From NCBI RefSeq assembly GCF_913055165.1, contig NZ_CAJXJS010000026.1:1-47330 (forward strand): 47,330 bases of DNA. Direction: 5' to 3'. Source of the stretch: an uncultured Devosia sp. GTDB taxonomy: Bacteria > Pseudomonadota > Alphaproteobacteria > Rhizobiales > Devosiaceae. A program made the translations under genes and the position numbers. Each line of letters begins with the position of its first letter. Position 1 is the first letter of the stretch. Positions 19,128 through 27,204 of the stretch are shown here, piece after piece. The notes below the pieces were generated by a model, which did no database searches, had not been told where the DNA came from, and worked only from the letters and a program-made list of their open reading frames with translations.

Positions 19128-19332
19128 CGGGTCGATCCCGGTACCAGGCCAGCACAGCGAGCCGGACCGCAGATGACAGATTTGTCGTCTTACGGCCCTC
19201 GTCTATTTCCCGGACCAGTCCTGCCAAGCTGAGCTGACGAGATGTGGCAATGGCCTCAAGCCCCTGCCAGAATTCCGGCTCGAGCGCGATCGAGGTGCGG
19301 TGGCCGGCAATGGAGAAGGACCGCTTTTCCAC
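19111..19332 (-). CDS. Ribbon-helix-helix domain protein
   Basis: A 73-residue protein starting at GTG 19332, 14 bases after the sspB stop, so it is probably in the sspB operon. The sequence RSFSIAGHRTSIALEPEFW followed by LEAIATSRQLSLAGLVREID and SSAVRLAVLAWYRD matches the RHH_4 type: a DNA-binding strand then two helices. Genes of this kind often sit beside sspB in alphaproteobacteria. DNA target and role are unknown. The 3' end overlaps the asmA-like gene antisense by 17 bases. Confidence 0.85.
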   Translation of the reverse strand: MEKRSFSIAGHRTSIALEPEFWQGLEAIATSRQLSLAGLVREIDEGRKTTNLSSAVRLAVLAWYRDRPATGQE

Positions 19333-19346
19333 GCCATGCCTGTCGA

Positions 19347-19832
19347 TCAGGGTTTCTTGCGGAAGGCGTCGAGGCTGACCACCTTTTCGCCGCTGGCCTC
19401 ACCACCAGAGCCCTCGGAAGCAGCCTCAGTCGCGGCGTCGGCGTCATCTTCTTCGGCTTCGCGTTCGTCCGGTGCAGCGGCAGGATCGAATTGCAGGGCA
19501 AACTGCACGGAGGGATCAAAGAAGCTTTTGATGGCCGTGAAAGGGATATGGAGCATTTCGGGCTGGCCGTTGAAGCTGAGCCCGACTTCAAAGGCGGCTT
19601 CGGTGACCTTAAGATCCCAATATTGGTTCTGCAGCACGATGGTCATTTCCTTGTCGTACTGCTTGAGCAGTTCTTCGCTGATGCGAGTGCCCGGGGCGCG
19701 GGTGGCAAAGGAAATGAAGAAATGGTGGTCGCCGGGCAGGCCGGTCCGCGACACTTCGGCCAAAACCTTGCGCACGACGCCGCGCAGGGCTTCCTGGGCG
19801 AGAATGTCGTATCGCATGTGGTCTTCGGCCAT
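19347..19832 (-). CDS. sspB: ClpXP adaptor protein SspB (alpha type)
   Basis: SspB tethers ssrA-tagged and other substrates to ClpXP. The start is ATG 19832 (MAEDHMRYDILAQEAL) with AGGGG upstream, giving 161 residues. The substrate-binding domain (about 1-110) contains VLAEVSRTGLPGDHHFFISF and MTIVLQNQYWDLKV, typical of alphaproteobacterial SspB. An acidic flexible linker rich in Ala, Glu and Asp follows. The extreme C-terminus VVSLDAFRKKP is the ClpX-binding XB motif. A perfect EcfG-type promoter lies 39 bases upstream and the tmRNA gene just beyond it, so tagging RNA and adaptor are neighbours. Confidence 0.94.
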   Translation of the reverse strand: MAEDHMRYDILAQEALRGVVRKVLAEVSRTGLPGDHHFFISFATRAPGTRISEELLKQYDKEMTIVLQNQYWDLKVTEAAFEVGLSFNGQPEMLHIPFTAIKSFFDPSVQFALQFDPAAAPDEREAEEDDADAATEAASEGSGGEASGEKVVSLDAFRKKP

Positions 19833-19870
19833 GGTGCCCCTGTCTCCTCGTGATGTCGGATCGATTCCCG

Positions 19871-19896
19871 AACGGCCCATATCAGCCCTACGTTCC
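19871..19896 (-). promoter_or_regulatory. EcfG-type (general stress) promoter of sspB
   Basis: On the minus strand GGAAC (19896-19892), a 17-base spacer, and CGTT (19874-19871) fit the consensus of the alphaproteobacterial general-stress sigma factor EcfG exactly. The -10 element ends 39 bases before the sspB start codon. Confidence 0.65.
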
Positions 19897-19984
19897 GAAC
19901 AAATTCAAGAACAAAGGGGGCTGGAACTGCAGGCAAGCGAGAATTGAGTGCAGGCTTCTGTTGCCAGGTGCCTGCGAACCCCGC

Positions 19985-20262
19985 CTGCCGCCCGGCTAGG
20001 AGCGGAGGACTTCAATTCCCAGTGCTAGCACCGCTTACGCGGCGAGAGCGACCGGAGCCTTATGGTTGTCATTGGCAACTATAAGTTTTAGCCCGATAAC
20101 GGCGGTACAATGCCGAGCGAAAGCACACTCTTTACGCCCTCGTCGATCCTGTTTCGTCCCCATTGGCTCCCCCGGAAGGGGAGATGGTGGAGACGCCGGG
20201 TACTGCCCCCGGGTCCGATGGGTTTATTACAATGACTGTTTATCGCCATAGCCCTTGCGGGC
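19985..20262 (-). ncRNA. ssrA: tmRNA, circularly permuted two-piece form
   Basis: The minus strand first encodes the acceptor piece, whose 3' end CGTCTCC-A-CCA ends at 20185. A 24-base intervening segment (20184-20161) follows, then the coding piece starting GGGGACGAAACAGG at 20160. GGGGACG and CGTCTCC pair over 7 bp (one G-U) to make the acceptor stem, which proves the permuted order. The tag frame runs from the resume codon GCC (20076) to TAA (20035) and encodes ANDNHKAPVALAA, a typical alpha-type tag ending in ALAA. tmRNA rescues stalled ribosomes, and the tag is recognised by ClpXP/SspB. The 3' boundary near 19985 is approximate. The region 19881-20367 holds no protein gene. Confidence 0.93.
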
Positions 20263-20268
20263 AACCCC

Positions 20269-20297
20269 AATATAGGGGAGCGCATTTGCAGATGCAA
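20269..20297 (-). promoter_or_regulatory. Sigma-70-type promoter of ssrA
   Basis: On the minus strand TTGCAT (20297-20292), a 17-base spacer and TATATT (20274-20269) form a strong housekeeping promoter. The predicted transcript starts near 20262. Confidence 0.75.
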
Positions 20298-20367
20298 ACC
20301 CGCACCGGTCGATTCAGCGCCGGTTAACAAGTCGTGATCATGTTGGTGGCCCGATCGGGGGACCAGC

Positions 20368-20919
20368 ATGAATTTTGGCAGGTATAGCGGCTATGGCCGC
20401 AATGGCCGCTTCGGCTTACGTGTGCGGCTGTTTGACCTCGCCCTGCTTCTGCCGGTGGCTCTCGTTGTCGTCGCCTTAGGCGGCGGCATCGGCGCAATCC
20501 CCGATGTGCGCGGCCTGACGTCATGGCTGCTTGGGGCGCGGTCGGACGGACCGGCAATCGCGACTGCGACCTATTCCAGAAACTTTGGTGGCTGTGCGCA
20601 TGGCGTGCGCATCACCTGCGTGGTGGACGGGGATACGTTCTGGCTGGATGGGATCAAGTATCGCATCGCCGACATCAATACGCCGGAGATCGGTTCGCCG
20701 CAGTGCCTGGAAGAAGCGCGGATGGGGCGCCTCGCCAGCCAGAGGCTGCAAGAGCTTCTGAGCGCTGCGCCGTTCACCCTTGTCAATGCTGGTCGCGATG
20801 AGGACAGGTATGGGCGCAAGTTGCGCGTGGTCGAGCGCGACGGCCATTCCATCGGCGCGCAATTGGTGGCGGAGGGCCTCGCCGAGGAATGGCGCGGTAC
20901 TCGCGGAAGTTGGTGCTGA
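20368..20919 (+). CDS. Thermonuclease (SNase-like) family protein, membrane-anchored
   Basis: 183 residues. A hydrophobic segment at about 22-45 (LFDLALLLPVALVVVALGGGI) is an N-terminal anchor or uncleaved signal. It is followed by the staphylococcal-nuclease fold. The motifs VVDGDTFWLDG, KYRIADINTPE and DRYGRKLRVV contain the calcium-binding Asp pair, catalytic Arg/Glu and second Arg positions of the family. It probably acts outside the cytoplasmic membrane on nucleic acids. It begins just upstream of the ssrA promoter, in the opposite direction to ssrA. Confidence 0.87.
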   Translation: MNFGRYSGYGRNGRFGLRVRLFDLALLLPVALVVVALGGGIGAIPDVRGLTSWLLGARSDGPAIATATYSRNFGGCAHGVRITCVVDGDTFWLDGIKYRIADINTPEIGSPQCLEEARMGRLASQRLQELLSAAPFTLVNAGRDEDRYGRKLRVVERDGHSIGAQLVAEGLAEEWRGTRGSWC

Positions 20920-20986
20920 TCGCGTGCCCGCGTCGCTGGACAAGCGCGCGGTGATCGGTTCTGCTGACCCGGACGAGGAGTGGTCC

Positions 20987-21538
20987 ATGGCGCTGGTGCC
21001 GATCAAGGGCAGAGACTGTGCGGGCTGCACTGCGTGCTGCACCTTTCCACCCATTCATACCGAGAAGCTGCAGAAACCGGCCAATACGCTTTGCCCGCAT
21101 TGTGCGGAAGGGCAGGGATGCACGGTCTATTCCGCCCGCCCCGGAGTGTGCCGTGGATTTTTCTGCGGCTGGTTCTTCCTGGCCGAGTTGGGGCCCGAAT
21201 GGCACCCAAACCATAGCGGTGTTGTCATCCGCTCTGAGACCATCGAGGACGACACGATCACCCTGCTCGTCATGCACCTGTCGCCGTTCCTGGTATCAGA
21301 GCAGTTTGCCGGCATGGTCGGCGCCTGGATAGAGCAGGGCGTGGGCGTGGAGTTCGAACGCCTCGGTCCCCCGGGTCACCTGCCGGCCAAGATGCGCATC
21401 AATGAATTGCTGGAGGAAGCGGTCGCGGCGCGGGACCTGCGCGAGATGCAGAAGATGTTCGCCTGGGCGCTGGCGCATATTGACCGGAACCACACCTGGG
21501 AACCGGACCCGACGCCTGTGCGCAGCGCACTGAGGTGA
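20987..21538 (+). CDS. Cysteine-cluster protein (YkgJ-like zinc/iron chelating)
   Basis: The start is ATG 20987 after GAGGAG, giving 183 residues. The N-terminal DCAGCTACCTFPPI segment is the CxxCxxCC cluster of the YkgJ family. It is complemented by LCPHC, GCTVYSARPGVCRGFFCGW further on, making about nine conserved cysteines able to bind zinc or an iron-sulfur centre. The C-terminal half is helical and acidic. Function in the family is poorly known. The longer open frame from 20780 overlaps the nuclease gene and is unlikely. Confidence 0.82.
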   Translation: MALVPIKGRDCAGCTACCTFPPIHTEKLQKPANTLCPHCAEGQGCTVYSARPGVCRGFFCGWFFLAELGPEWHPNHSGVVIRSETIEDDTITLLVMHLSPFLVSEQFAGMVGAWIEQGVGVEFERLGPPGHLPAKMRINELLEEAVAARDLREMQKMFAWALAHIDRNHTWEPDPTPVRSALR

Positions 21539-21576
21539 CCTCGCTCCGCCGTTCCGAATCGCGCTAGATGTGCGCC

Positions 21577-22371
21577 ATGCAGCCCTATTTGACGCTTCTC
21601 TCAGACATTCTCGAAAGCGGCACCGACAAGTCGGACCGCACCGGCACCGGCACGCGTTCGATCTTCGGCTATCAGATGCGCTTCGACCTCTCGAAGGGGT
21701 TTCCGCTGGTCACCACCAAGAAGCTGCACCTGAAGTCGATCATCTATGAACTCTTGTGGTTCATCCGCGGCGAGACCAATGTGCGATGGCTGCAGGAGCG
21801 GGGCGTCACCATCTGGGATGAGTGGGCCGATGAGAACGGCGATCTGGGGCCGGTCTACGGGTCGCAGTGGCGCAGCTGGCCCGCACCCGACGGGCGCAAA
21901 ATTGACCAGCTCGCCAATGTGATCGAGAGCATTCGCAACAAGCCCGATTCACGCCGGCATATCGTCTCCGCCTGGAACCCGGCCGAGGTGGACAACATGG
22001 CCTTGCCCCCTTGCCATGCTCTGTTCCAGTTTTACGTCGCCAATGGCAGGCTGAGCTGCCAGCTCTACCAGCGCTCCGCCGACACCTTCCTCGGCGTGCC
22101 ATTCAACATCGCCTCATACGCCTTGCTGACTCATATGGTGGCGCAGGTGTGTGACCTCGACGTCGGCGACTTCGTTCATACGCTGGGCGATGCGCATCTT
22201 TACAGCAACCACTTCGAGCAGGCTCAAGAGCAACTGACGCGCGAACCGAGGCCCTTGCCCAAGCTGATCATGAATCCTGAGCGCAAGCGGCTTGAGGATT
22301 TTGTGTTCGAGGACTTCGCATTCGAGGGCTACGACCCGCATCCGCGCATTGCGGCGCCCATCGCGGTATGA
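21577..22371 (+). CDS. thyA: Thymidylate synthase
   Basis: ThyA converts dUMP to dTMP with methylenetetrahydrofolate. Starting at ATG 21577 ([15 protein letters not shown]) the product has 264 residues and places the catalytic cysteine at position 146 in [12 protein letters not shown], exactly as in the E. coli enzyme. [13 protein letters not shown], the Arg-rich phosphate site [31 protein letters not shown] and the C-terminal PIAV are all present. An ATG at 21568 adds three residues. The stop overlaps the next start as ATGA. The dihydrofolate reductase gene lies downstream on the same strand, as often with thyA. Confidence 0.97.
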   Translation: MQPYLTLLSDILESGTDKSDRTGTGTRSIFGYQMRFDLSKGFPLVTTKKLHLKSIIYELLWFIRGETNVRWLQERGVTIWDEWADENGDLGPVYGSQWRSWPAPDGRKIDQLANVIESIRNKPDSRRHIVSAWNPAEVDNMALPPCHALFQFYVANGRLSCQLYQRSADTFLGVPFNIASYALLTHMVAQVCDLDVGDFVHTLGDAHLYSNHFEQAQEQLTREPRPLPKLIMNPERKRLEDFVFEDFAFEGYDPHPRIAAPIAV

Positions 22372-22695
22372 GCCGGTCGCTGCCTGAGCTCACCGAGCTT
22401 GTTGGCCAGGTTGGCGACATCTATGCCTCACGCAATGCTATTGTGCCCAGCGGCGACTGGTACCTGCTGAAGCTGCAGGAAGAACTGGGCGAGCTGGTCG
22501 CTGAATATCTCAAGACCACCGCGCGGGCGCGCCAGAAGGGCGCCGACGCGGCCGGCCTTCTGGCGCGCCCTGGAAGACGAGAGTGCCGATGTGTTGGGCA
22601 TACTGCTGCTCTTTGCCCGTGCCAATCAGATCGATCTCGATGCTGCCCTCGAGCGCAAATGGTTTCAATATCTGGGTCGCTCACCCACAGTTTGA
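22368..22695 (+). pseudogene. MazG-like pyrophosphohydrolase, split by a frameshift
   Basis: The first 63 codons from ATG 22368 encode a MazG-like start: SGDWYLLKLQEELGELVAEY with the metal-binding EExxE pattern, then RARQKGADAAG. At about 22551-22558 the frame must shift by one base to continue as FWRALEDESADVLGILLLFA, holding the second ExxD metal motif, and RANQIDLDAALERKWFQYL, ending at TGA 22693-22695. In the original frame the protein instead runs through unrelated sequence to 22757, into the DUF4424 gene. One extra base in the GC-rich GCCGGCC stretch explains it. It may be a real null mutation, a sequencing error or, less likely, programmed frameshifting. It overlaps thyA by four bases (ATGA). 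Confidence 0.75.
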
Positions 22696-22753
22696 CCGTT
22701 TCCGGGGCGTGCCGGCGTGCTAGACAAATCTGGCAGATGGCCGGGAGGGTGAG

Positions 22754-23758
22754 ATGAGGGCTTTTGTTGCAACTTTTCTGGCGTTGGCCGCCGCGCCGGC
22801 CTTGGCCAACGACACCGCTGCGGTGCTGACCACGGGCGGACTGGAATTCGTGTCGCATGGCGAGATCGCCATGGAGCGTGAGGAGTTGTTCATCTCAAAG
22901 GATGAAATCCGGGTGACCTACACGTTCCGGAACGACAGCGACCAGGATCACCATTTGCTGGTGGCCTTTCCCATGCCCGATATCGTGCCCAATCACTGGT
23001 CGCCCGTTGCTTTTCCCGAGGGGCCGGCGGACAATCTCTTCGCATTCGAAACCACCTTCAACGGCGAGCCCCTGCAGTCCACGCTGCATGAATATGCCTT
23101 TGCGGCTGGGGTGGACCGCACCAAGGTGCTGCAGAAGCTGGGCATTCCCATCGTCCCCATCCGCCAGGAGTCCATCGACGCGGTCGACGCACTGGATGAA
23201 GAGACAACGGCGGACCTCCTGCACCTGGGCATGGTCGTGCCGGATGAGTTTGACGCCGGCGAGGGTTGGGAAACGCATCACTGGCCGTTCTGGACCTATC
23301 GCGCCACCTATACCTGGGAAGCGACTTTTCCGGCGCGCGAAAAGGTGGTGGTCGAACATCGCTACAAGCCCAGCGTTGGCGGAACCACGGGCGTTGTCTT
23401 TCTGTCCGAGCCCTATGAAGGATACGATTCGGCCGCCGAATACCGGCAGAAATACTGCACCGATGACAGCTTCATTGCCGCGGTCCGCAAGACCCTCAGC
23501 AATCCGGACGAGCCCTGGAGCGCGCCTTTTTTTGAAAGCTGGATTTCCTACATCCTGACCACGGGCGGCAATTGGGCCGGCGGCGGTATCGAGACATTCC
23601 GCCTGGTGGTGGACAAGGGTGATCCAGACAATCTGGTTTCTTTCTGCGGCGAAGGGGTGAAGAAAATCGGCCCGACCACCTTCGAGATGGTCAAGGAGAA
23701 CTACTGGCCGCAGGAGGAGCTGGACATCCTGATCCTGGAGCGACAGAACTGGATGTGA
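22754..23758 (+). CDS. DUF4424 family periplasmic protein
   Basis: 334 residues starting at ATG 22754 with GGGAGGGTGAG immediately upstream. The signal peptide MRAFVATFLALAAAPALAND is clear. The body matches the DUF4424 pattern: a mature N-terminus with GGLEFV and REELFIS, the segment VTYTFRND, then LLVAFPMPDI, several Trp-rich stretches (HHWPFWTYRATYTWEATF) and two conserved cysteines (KYCTDDSF, VSFCGEG) that could form a disulfide. No enzymatic motif is visible. The family occurs in alphaproteobacteria and is uncharacterised. Confidence 0.85.
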   Translation: MRAFVATFLALAAAPALANDTAAVLTTGGLEFVSHGEIAMEREELFISKDEIRVTYTFRNDSDQDHHLLVAFPMPDIVPNHWSPVAFPEGPADNLFAFETTFNGEPLQSTLHEYAFAAGVDRTKVLQKLGIPIVPIRQESIDAVDALDEETTADLLHLGMVVPDEFDAGEGWETHHWPFWTYRATYTWEATFPAREKVVVEHRYKPSVGGTTGVVFLSEPYEGYDSAAEYRQKYCTDDSFIAAVRKTLSNPDEPWSAPFFESWISYILTTGGNWAGGGIETFRLVVDKGDPDNLVSFCGEGVKKIGPTTFEMVKENYWPQEELDILILERQNWM

Positions 23759-23788
23759 GGGCGGTCTTGCTTTTTCTGCCTGTCCGCG

Positions 23789-23805
23789 CTCGGGCTTGAC
23801 CCGAG
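23789..23805. repeat. Palindromic intergenic repeat, copy 2
   Basis: CTCGGG-CTTGA-CCCGAG forms a 6-bp hairpin between the DUF4424 and acetyltransferase genes. It equals the reverse complement of the core at 9290-9306 except for one base. Confidence 0.6.
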
Positions 23806-23879
23806 AGCCACTGTCAGCGAGTGGGATGGTGTTGTTGTCGCGGTGCCTGCCGCGGCCACCACCAGACGAAGGAAAGCCC

Positions 23880-24365
23880 GTGACGCAACCCCTCACCATC
23901 CGCCCCGCCATACCCGCCGATGCGTCGCTCATCGTCGCGTTCATCCGCAAGCTGGCGGTTTATGAGAAGCTGGAGCATGAAGCGAAGGCGAGTGCGGGCG
24001 ACATTGCGCGCGACCTGTTCGGCCACGAACCGAAAGTCTTCTGCGAAATTGCCGAATGGGAAGGAGTGCCAGTGGGTTTCGCGCTCTGGTTCTATACCTA
24101 TTCAACTTTTCAGGGGCGGCACGGCATCTGGCTGGAAGATCTCTATGTCGACCCGGAAATGCGCGGCAACGGGATCGGCAAGGCGCTGCTGGTCCATCTG
24201 GCGCGCCGCTGCGTAGAGGAGGGGCTGGGGCGGTTCGAGTGGTGGGTGCTCGACTGGAACGAACCCAGCATCGAGTTTTACAAGAGCCAGGGAGGCGTGA
24301 TGCAGGACGAGTGGACCAAGGTGCGGGTCGATGGGGAGGCGTTGGTCGCGCTGGGCAGTCAATGA
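23880..24365 (+). CDS. GNAT family N-acetyltransferase
   Basis: I choose the GTG at 23880, preceded by AAGGAAA, giving (M)TQPLTIRPAIPADASLIVAF, 161 residues. The open frame from 23796 adds non-conserved sequence containing the palindromic repeat. The acetyl-CoA-binding motif RGNGIGKALLVHLAR follows the strand IWLEDLYVDPEMR, and motif B NEPSIEFYKSQGG is present. The order resembles diamine/spermidine N-acetyltransferases, though the substrate is not determinable. The stop overlaps the folA start as ATGA. Confidence 0.9.
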   Translation: MTQPLTIRPAIPADASLIVAFIRKLAVYEKLEHEAKASAGDIARDLFGHEPKVFCEIAEWEGVPVGFALWFYTYSTFQGRHGIWLEDLYVDPEMRGNGIGKALLVHLARRCVEEGLGRFEWWVLDWNEPSIEFYKSQGGVMQDEWTKVRVDGEALVALGSQ

Positions 24366-24886
24366 CGGCTGTCATCTCGCTGATTGCCGCTGTCGCCCGC
24401 AACAATGTGATTGGTGCCAAACAGTCCATTCCCTGGCGCATTCCGTCCGATTTCGCCTGGTTCAAGCAGACCACAATGGGCAAGCCGATGGTCATGGGCC
24501 GCAAGCAGTTCGAGACCTTTGCCAAACCACTGCCGGGGCGGCCGCATATCGTGGTGACGCGGCAGCATGATTATGCGCCTGAGGGCGTCTTGGTGCGTCA
24601 CAGCCTGCCCGAGGCCCTGGCGGCGGCGCGGCGGCTCACTGAAGCCAGCGAACTCAATGAAATCATGGTCATCGGCGGCGGCGACATTTACGCGCAGGCC
24701 ATGCCGCTGGCCGACCGTCTCTATATCAGCCATGTCGAGCTGGAGCCGGACGGCGACGTTCGCTTTCCGCCCATCGATCCGGCAGAATGGCGGGTGATCG
24801 GGAAACCGGACGTACCCCGGTCCGACAAGGACGGGGCCCGCTACAGCGTCAAGATCTACGAACGCATTCACGGGACCGCGCATTGA
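24362..24886 (+). CDS. folA: Dihydrofolate reductase
   Basis: This 174-residue enzyme reduces dihydrofolate with NADPH, regenerating the cofactor used by ThyA upstream. Motifs: ISLIAAVARNNVIGAKQSIPWRIPSDFAWFK, given here in parts, carries the substrate-binding core with IPW and the acidic Asp in SDFAWFK. GKPMVMGRKQFETF and PLPGRPHIVVTR bind NADPH, and IMVIGGGDIYAQAMPLADRLYISHV holds the GGG phosphate loop. ATG 24362 overlaps the GNAT stop (ATGA), so the two are translationally coupled. Confidence 0.96.
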   Translation: MTAVISLIAAVARNNVIGAKQSIPWRIPSDFAWFKQTTMGKPMVMGRKQFETFAKPLPGRPHIVVTRQHDYAPEGVLVRHSLPEALAAARRLTEASELNEIMVIGGGDIYAQAMPLADRLYISHVELEPDGDVRFPPIDPAEWRVIGKPDVPRSDKDGARYSVKIYERIHGTAH

Positions 24887-24910
24887 TCGTCCGCGCCCCT
24901 TGCCTATATA
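24883..24910 (+). promoter_or_regulatory. Candidate sigma-70 promoter of hflKC
   Basis: TTGATC (24883-24888), a 16-base spacer and TATATA (24905-24910) lie just upstream of hflK, with AAGGA before the ATG. The -35 overlaps the folA stop codon. Confidence 0.5.
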
Positions 24911-24949
24911 TGGCAGCAAAGATTTCTCTTAGACACCGAAAGGATTGCG

Positions 24950-26050
24950 ATGCCTTGGGAGAATAATGGTGGCGGAGGCGGCCGCAACAATGGCGGTCCC
25001 TGGGGCCAGGCGCCGGGTGGAGGCGGCGGCGGTCCACGCCGTCCGGGCGGGAACACGCCAAATCTCGAGGATATCCTCAATCGTGGGCGGGCGCAGTTTG
25101 GCGGCGGTCTGCCGGGTGGGCGCTGGCTGCTGATTGGCGGCGTGCTGGTGCTGGGTGCCTTCTGGCTGCTCAACTCGGTCTATACCGTTGAGGAAGCCGA
25201 AGTGGGGGTCGAGTTCCGTCTGGGTGCACCCAAGCAGGAGCTGTCCACCGCGGGCCTGCATTTCCATCTGTGGCCAGTTGAAACGGTCGAGAAGGTCAAC
25301 ACCTCGCAGAACCAGACAACGATCGGTACGGCATCGGGCTCCGGCTCGCGCGCCAATGCTGATGACGGGCTGATGCTGTCGGGTGACCAGAACATCGTGG
25401 ATGTGCGCTTTGCCGTCCTCTGGTCGGTCAGCAATCCGATCAACTATCTCATCAATGTGCGCGATCCCGAAGAGATGGTGCGCAATGCGGCGGAAAGCGC
25501 CATGCGCGAAATCGTCGGGCGCCGTCCTGCCCAGGATATTTTCCGCGATGACCGCGCCGGTATCGCCATCGAGGTGCAGCAGATCACCCAGTCCATCCTG
25601 GATAGCTATGGTATGGGCGTGACCGTCAGCCAGATCTCGATCGAGAATGCCGCGCCGCCGGCCGAAGTGGCTGACGCCTTCAACGAGGTGCAGCGCGCCG
25701 AGCAGGACGAGGATCGTCTTCAGGAAGAGGCGCGTTCCTACGCCAACACCCTTTTGGGTGACGCCCGCGGTCAGGCCGCGGCGCTGCGCGAAGAGGCAGC
25801 GGCCTATTCCAACCGCGTGGTGCAGGAAGCAACCGGTGAGGCCGAGCGCTTCAATGCGGTCTATGCCGAATATGTCAACGCGCCTGAGGTCACCCGCAAG
25901 CGCCTGTTCTTGGAAACCATGGAAGAGGTTCTGGCGGCGTCCGAAAAGGTGCTCGTCGAGAACGGCGCCGGCGGTTCGGGTGTCGTGCCCTACCTGCCGC
26001 TGCCGGAACTGCGTTCCCGCACCAATGTAACGACCGGGTCGGGAGAATAA
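24950..26050 (+). CDS. hflK: FtsH modulator HflK
   Basis: HflK with HflC forms a large membrane cage that surrounds and modulates the FtsH protease. The 366-residue protein starts with a Gly/Asn/Pro-rich cytoplasmic tail (1-60), then one transmembrane helix (about 62-80, LLIGGVLVLGAFWLLNSVYTV) and the SPFH/band-7 domain with VGVEFRLGAP, NIVDVRFAVLWSV and ADAFNEVQRAEQDEDRLQEEA in the coiled region. The last 70 residues contain the HflK-type EATGEAERFNAVYAEY. hflC starts three bases after its stop. Confidence 0.95.
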   Translation: MPWENNGGGGGRNNGGPWGQAPGGGGGGPRRPGGNTPNLEDILNRGRAQFGGGLPGGRWLLIGGVLVLGAFWLLNSVYTVEEAEVGVEFRLGAPKQELSTAGLHFHLWPVETVEKVNTSQNQTTIGTASGSGSRANADDGLMLSGDQNIVDVRFAVLWSVSNPINYLINVRDPEEMVRNAAESAMREIVGRRPAQDIFRDDRAGIAIEVQQITQSILDSYGMGVTVSQISIENAAPPAEVADAFNEVQRAEQDEDRLQEEARSYANTLLGDARGQAAALREEAAAYSNRVVQEATGEAERFNAVYAEYVNAPEVTRKRLFLETMEEVLAASEKVLVENGAGGSGVVPYLPLPELRSRTNVTTGSGE

Positions 26051-26053
26051 GCC

Positions 26054-27139
26054 ATGAGCAATCGCCTCTTTATCATCGGCGCGGTCATTGTTGCCGCCCT
26101 CTATGTGCTGTTCTCCTCGATCTATGTGGTCAATGAACGCGAGCAGGCCATCGTGCTGCGCTTCGGGCAGATCACGGATGTCCGCACGGAGCCGGGTCTC
26201 TACTTCAAGATCCCCACCGATATCGTGGATAGCGTTCAGATCATCGAAGATCGTCTGCTGCGCCAGGATATTGCCGATATGACCGTGCAGGTTTCGGGCG
26301 GTGCCTTCTACGAGGTGGACGCGTTCCTGACCTACAAGATCGTTGACCCCGTGCTGTTCCGTCAGCGCGCCCTGGGCCAGCTTTCGGTTGCGCAGGACCG
26401 TATCGCGACCCGTTTCGACGCTGCCCTGCGTCAGGTCTATGGTCTGCGGGAGTTCAACGCGGCTCTTTCCGAGCAACGCCCGCAGATGATGACTGAAGCC
26501 CGCGACCTGATCCGTCCGGAAATGGCCCAGCTCGGCATCGAGATCGTCGATGTGCGCATTCTGCGTACGGATCTGGCCAGCGAAGTCTCCGAGCGGACCT
26601 ATGAGCGCATGCGCGCCGAACGTTTGGCCGAAGCGGCCCTGCTGCGTGCACGTGGTCAGGAACAGGCGCAGAGCCTGCGCGCCATTGCGGAACGTCAGGC
26701 GGTGGAAATCGTGGCTGCGGCCACGCGTGATGCGGAAATCATCCGTGGTACGGGTGACGCTGAGCGCAACCGCATCTATGCGGCGGCCTATGGCCAGGAC
26801 GCGGAATTCTTCGAGTTCTATCGCTCGATGGAGTCCTACCGGACGGCCCTGACCAATAGCGGCACCACCATGGTGCTTTCGCCCGACAGCGCCTTCTTCC
26901 GCTATTTTGGTTCGGACGGCGACATCCCGGCGGCCAGCGCCAATCTTGCGACGCCGATCACTCCGGCCGCAGCGCCGGAAGTCAGCACAGGCTCTGACGA
27001 ACCGGCCTTGGACGGCCTTGGCATCGAAGATGCCGTGGCACCGACCATGACGCTGGAGGATGGCTCGGAACTGCAGCCAACGGTGGGCACCGAGACGCCC
27101 GCACCGGCTGAGGAAACGGCGCCCTCTACCGCGCAATAG
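26054..27139 (+). CDS. hflC: FtsH modulator HflC
   Basis: The partner of HflK, 361 residues. The N-terminal transmembrane helix (LFIIGAVIVAALYVLFSSIYVV) is followed by the SPFH domain with NEREQAIVLRFGQI, VSGGAFYEVDAFLTYKI, and the conserved RMRAERLAEAALLRARGQEQAQSLRAIAERQA region. After about residue 285 comes an acidic Ala/Pro/Glu-rich tail of roughly 75 residues that typical HflC proteins lack. A strong terminator at 27161 ends the operon. Confidence 0.95.
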   Translation: MSNRLFIIGAVIVAALYVLFSSIYVVNEREQAIVLRFGQITDVRTEPGLYFKIPTDIVDSVQIIEDRLLRQDIADMTVQVSGGAFYEVDAFLTYKIVDPVLFRQRALGQLSVAQDRIATRFDAALRQVYGLREFNAALSEQRPQMMTEARDLIRPEMAQLGIEIVDVRILRTDLASEVSERTYERMRAERLAEAALLRARGQEQAQSLRAIAERQAVEIVAAATRDAEIIRGTGDAERNRIYAAAYGQDAEFFEFYRSMESYRTALTNSGTTMVLSPDSAFFRYFGSDGDIPAASANLATPITPAAAPEVSTGSDEPALDGLGIEDAVAPTMTLEDGSELQPTVGTETPAPAEETAPSTAQ

Positions 27140-27160
27140 TTGGGGGCGGCAAACTATGAA

Positions 27161-27190
27161 GGCCGGCACGGGGAACCGTGCCGGCCTTTG
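27161..27190. terminator. Bidirectional terminator between hflC and serB
   Basis: GGCCGGCACGG (27161-27171) and CCGTGCCGGCC (27176-27186) make a perfect 11-bp stem with a GGAA loop. TTT follows on the plus strand and TT on the minus strand, and the flanking genes converge here. Confidence 0.85.
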
Positions 27191-27204
27191 CTATTTGGGG
27201 GAAG

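Noticed and set aside
22564..22757. C-terminal part of the longer frame from 22368
   Set aside because: After the frameshift this frame has no family similarity and runs into the DUF4424 signal peptide; the alternative frame continues the MazG-like sequence.
24929..27169. 746-codon minus-strand frame across hflKC
   Set aside because: Shadow of two genuine SPFH genes; product resembles no protein family and is His/Arg-rich.
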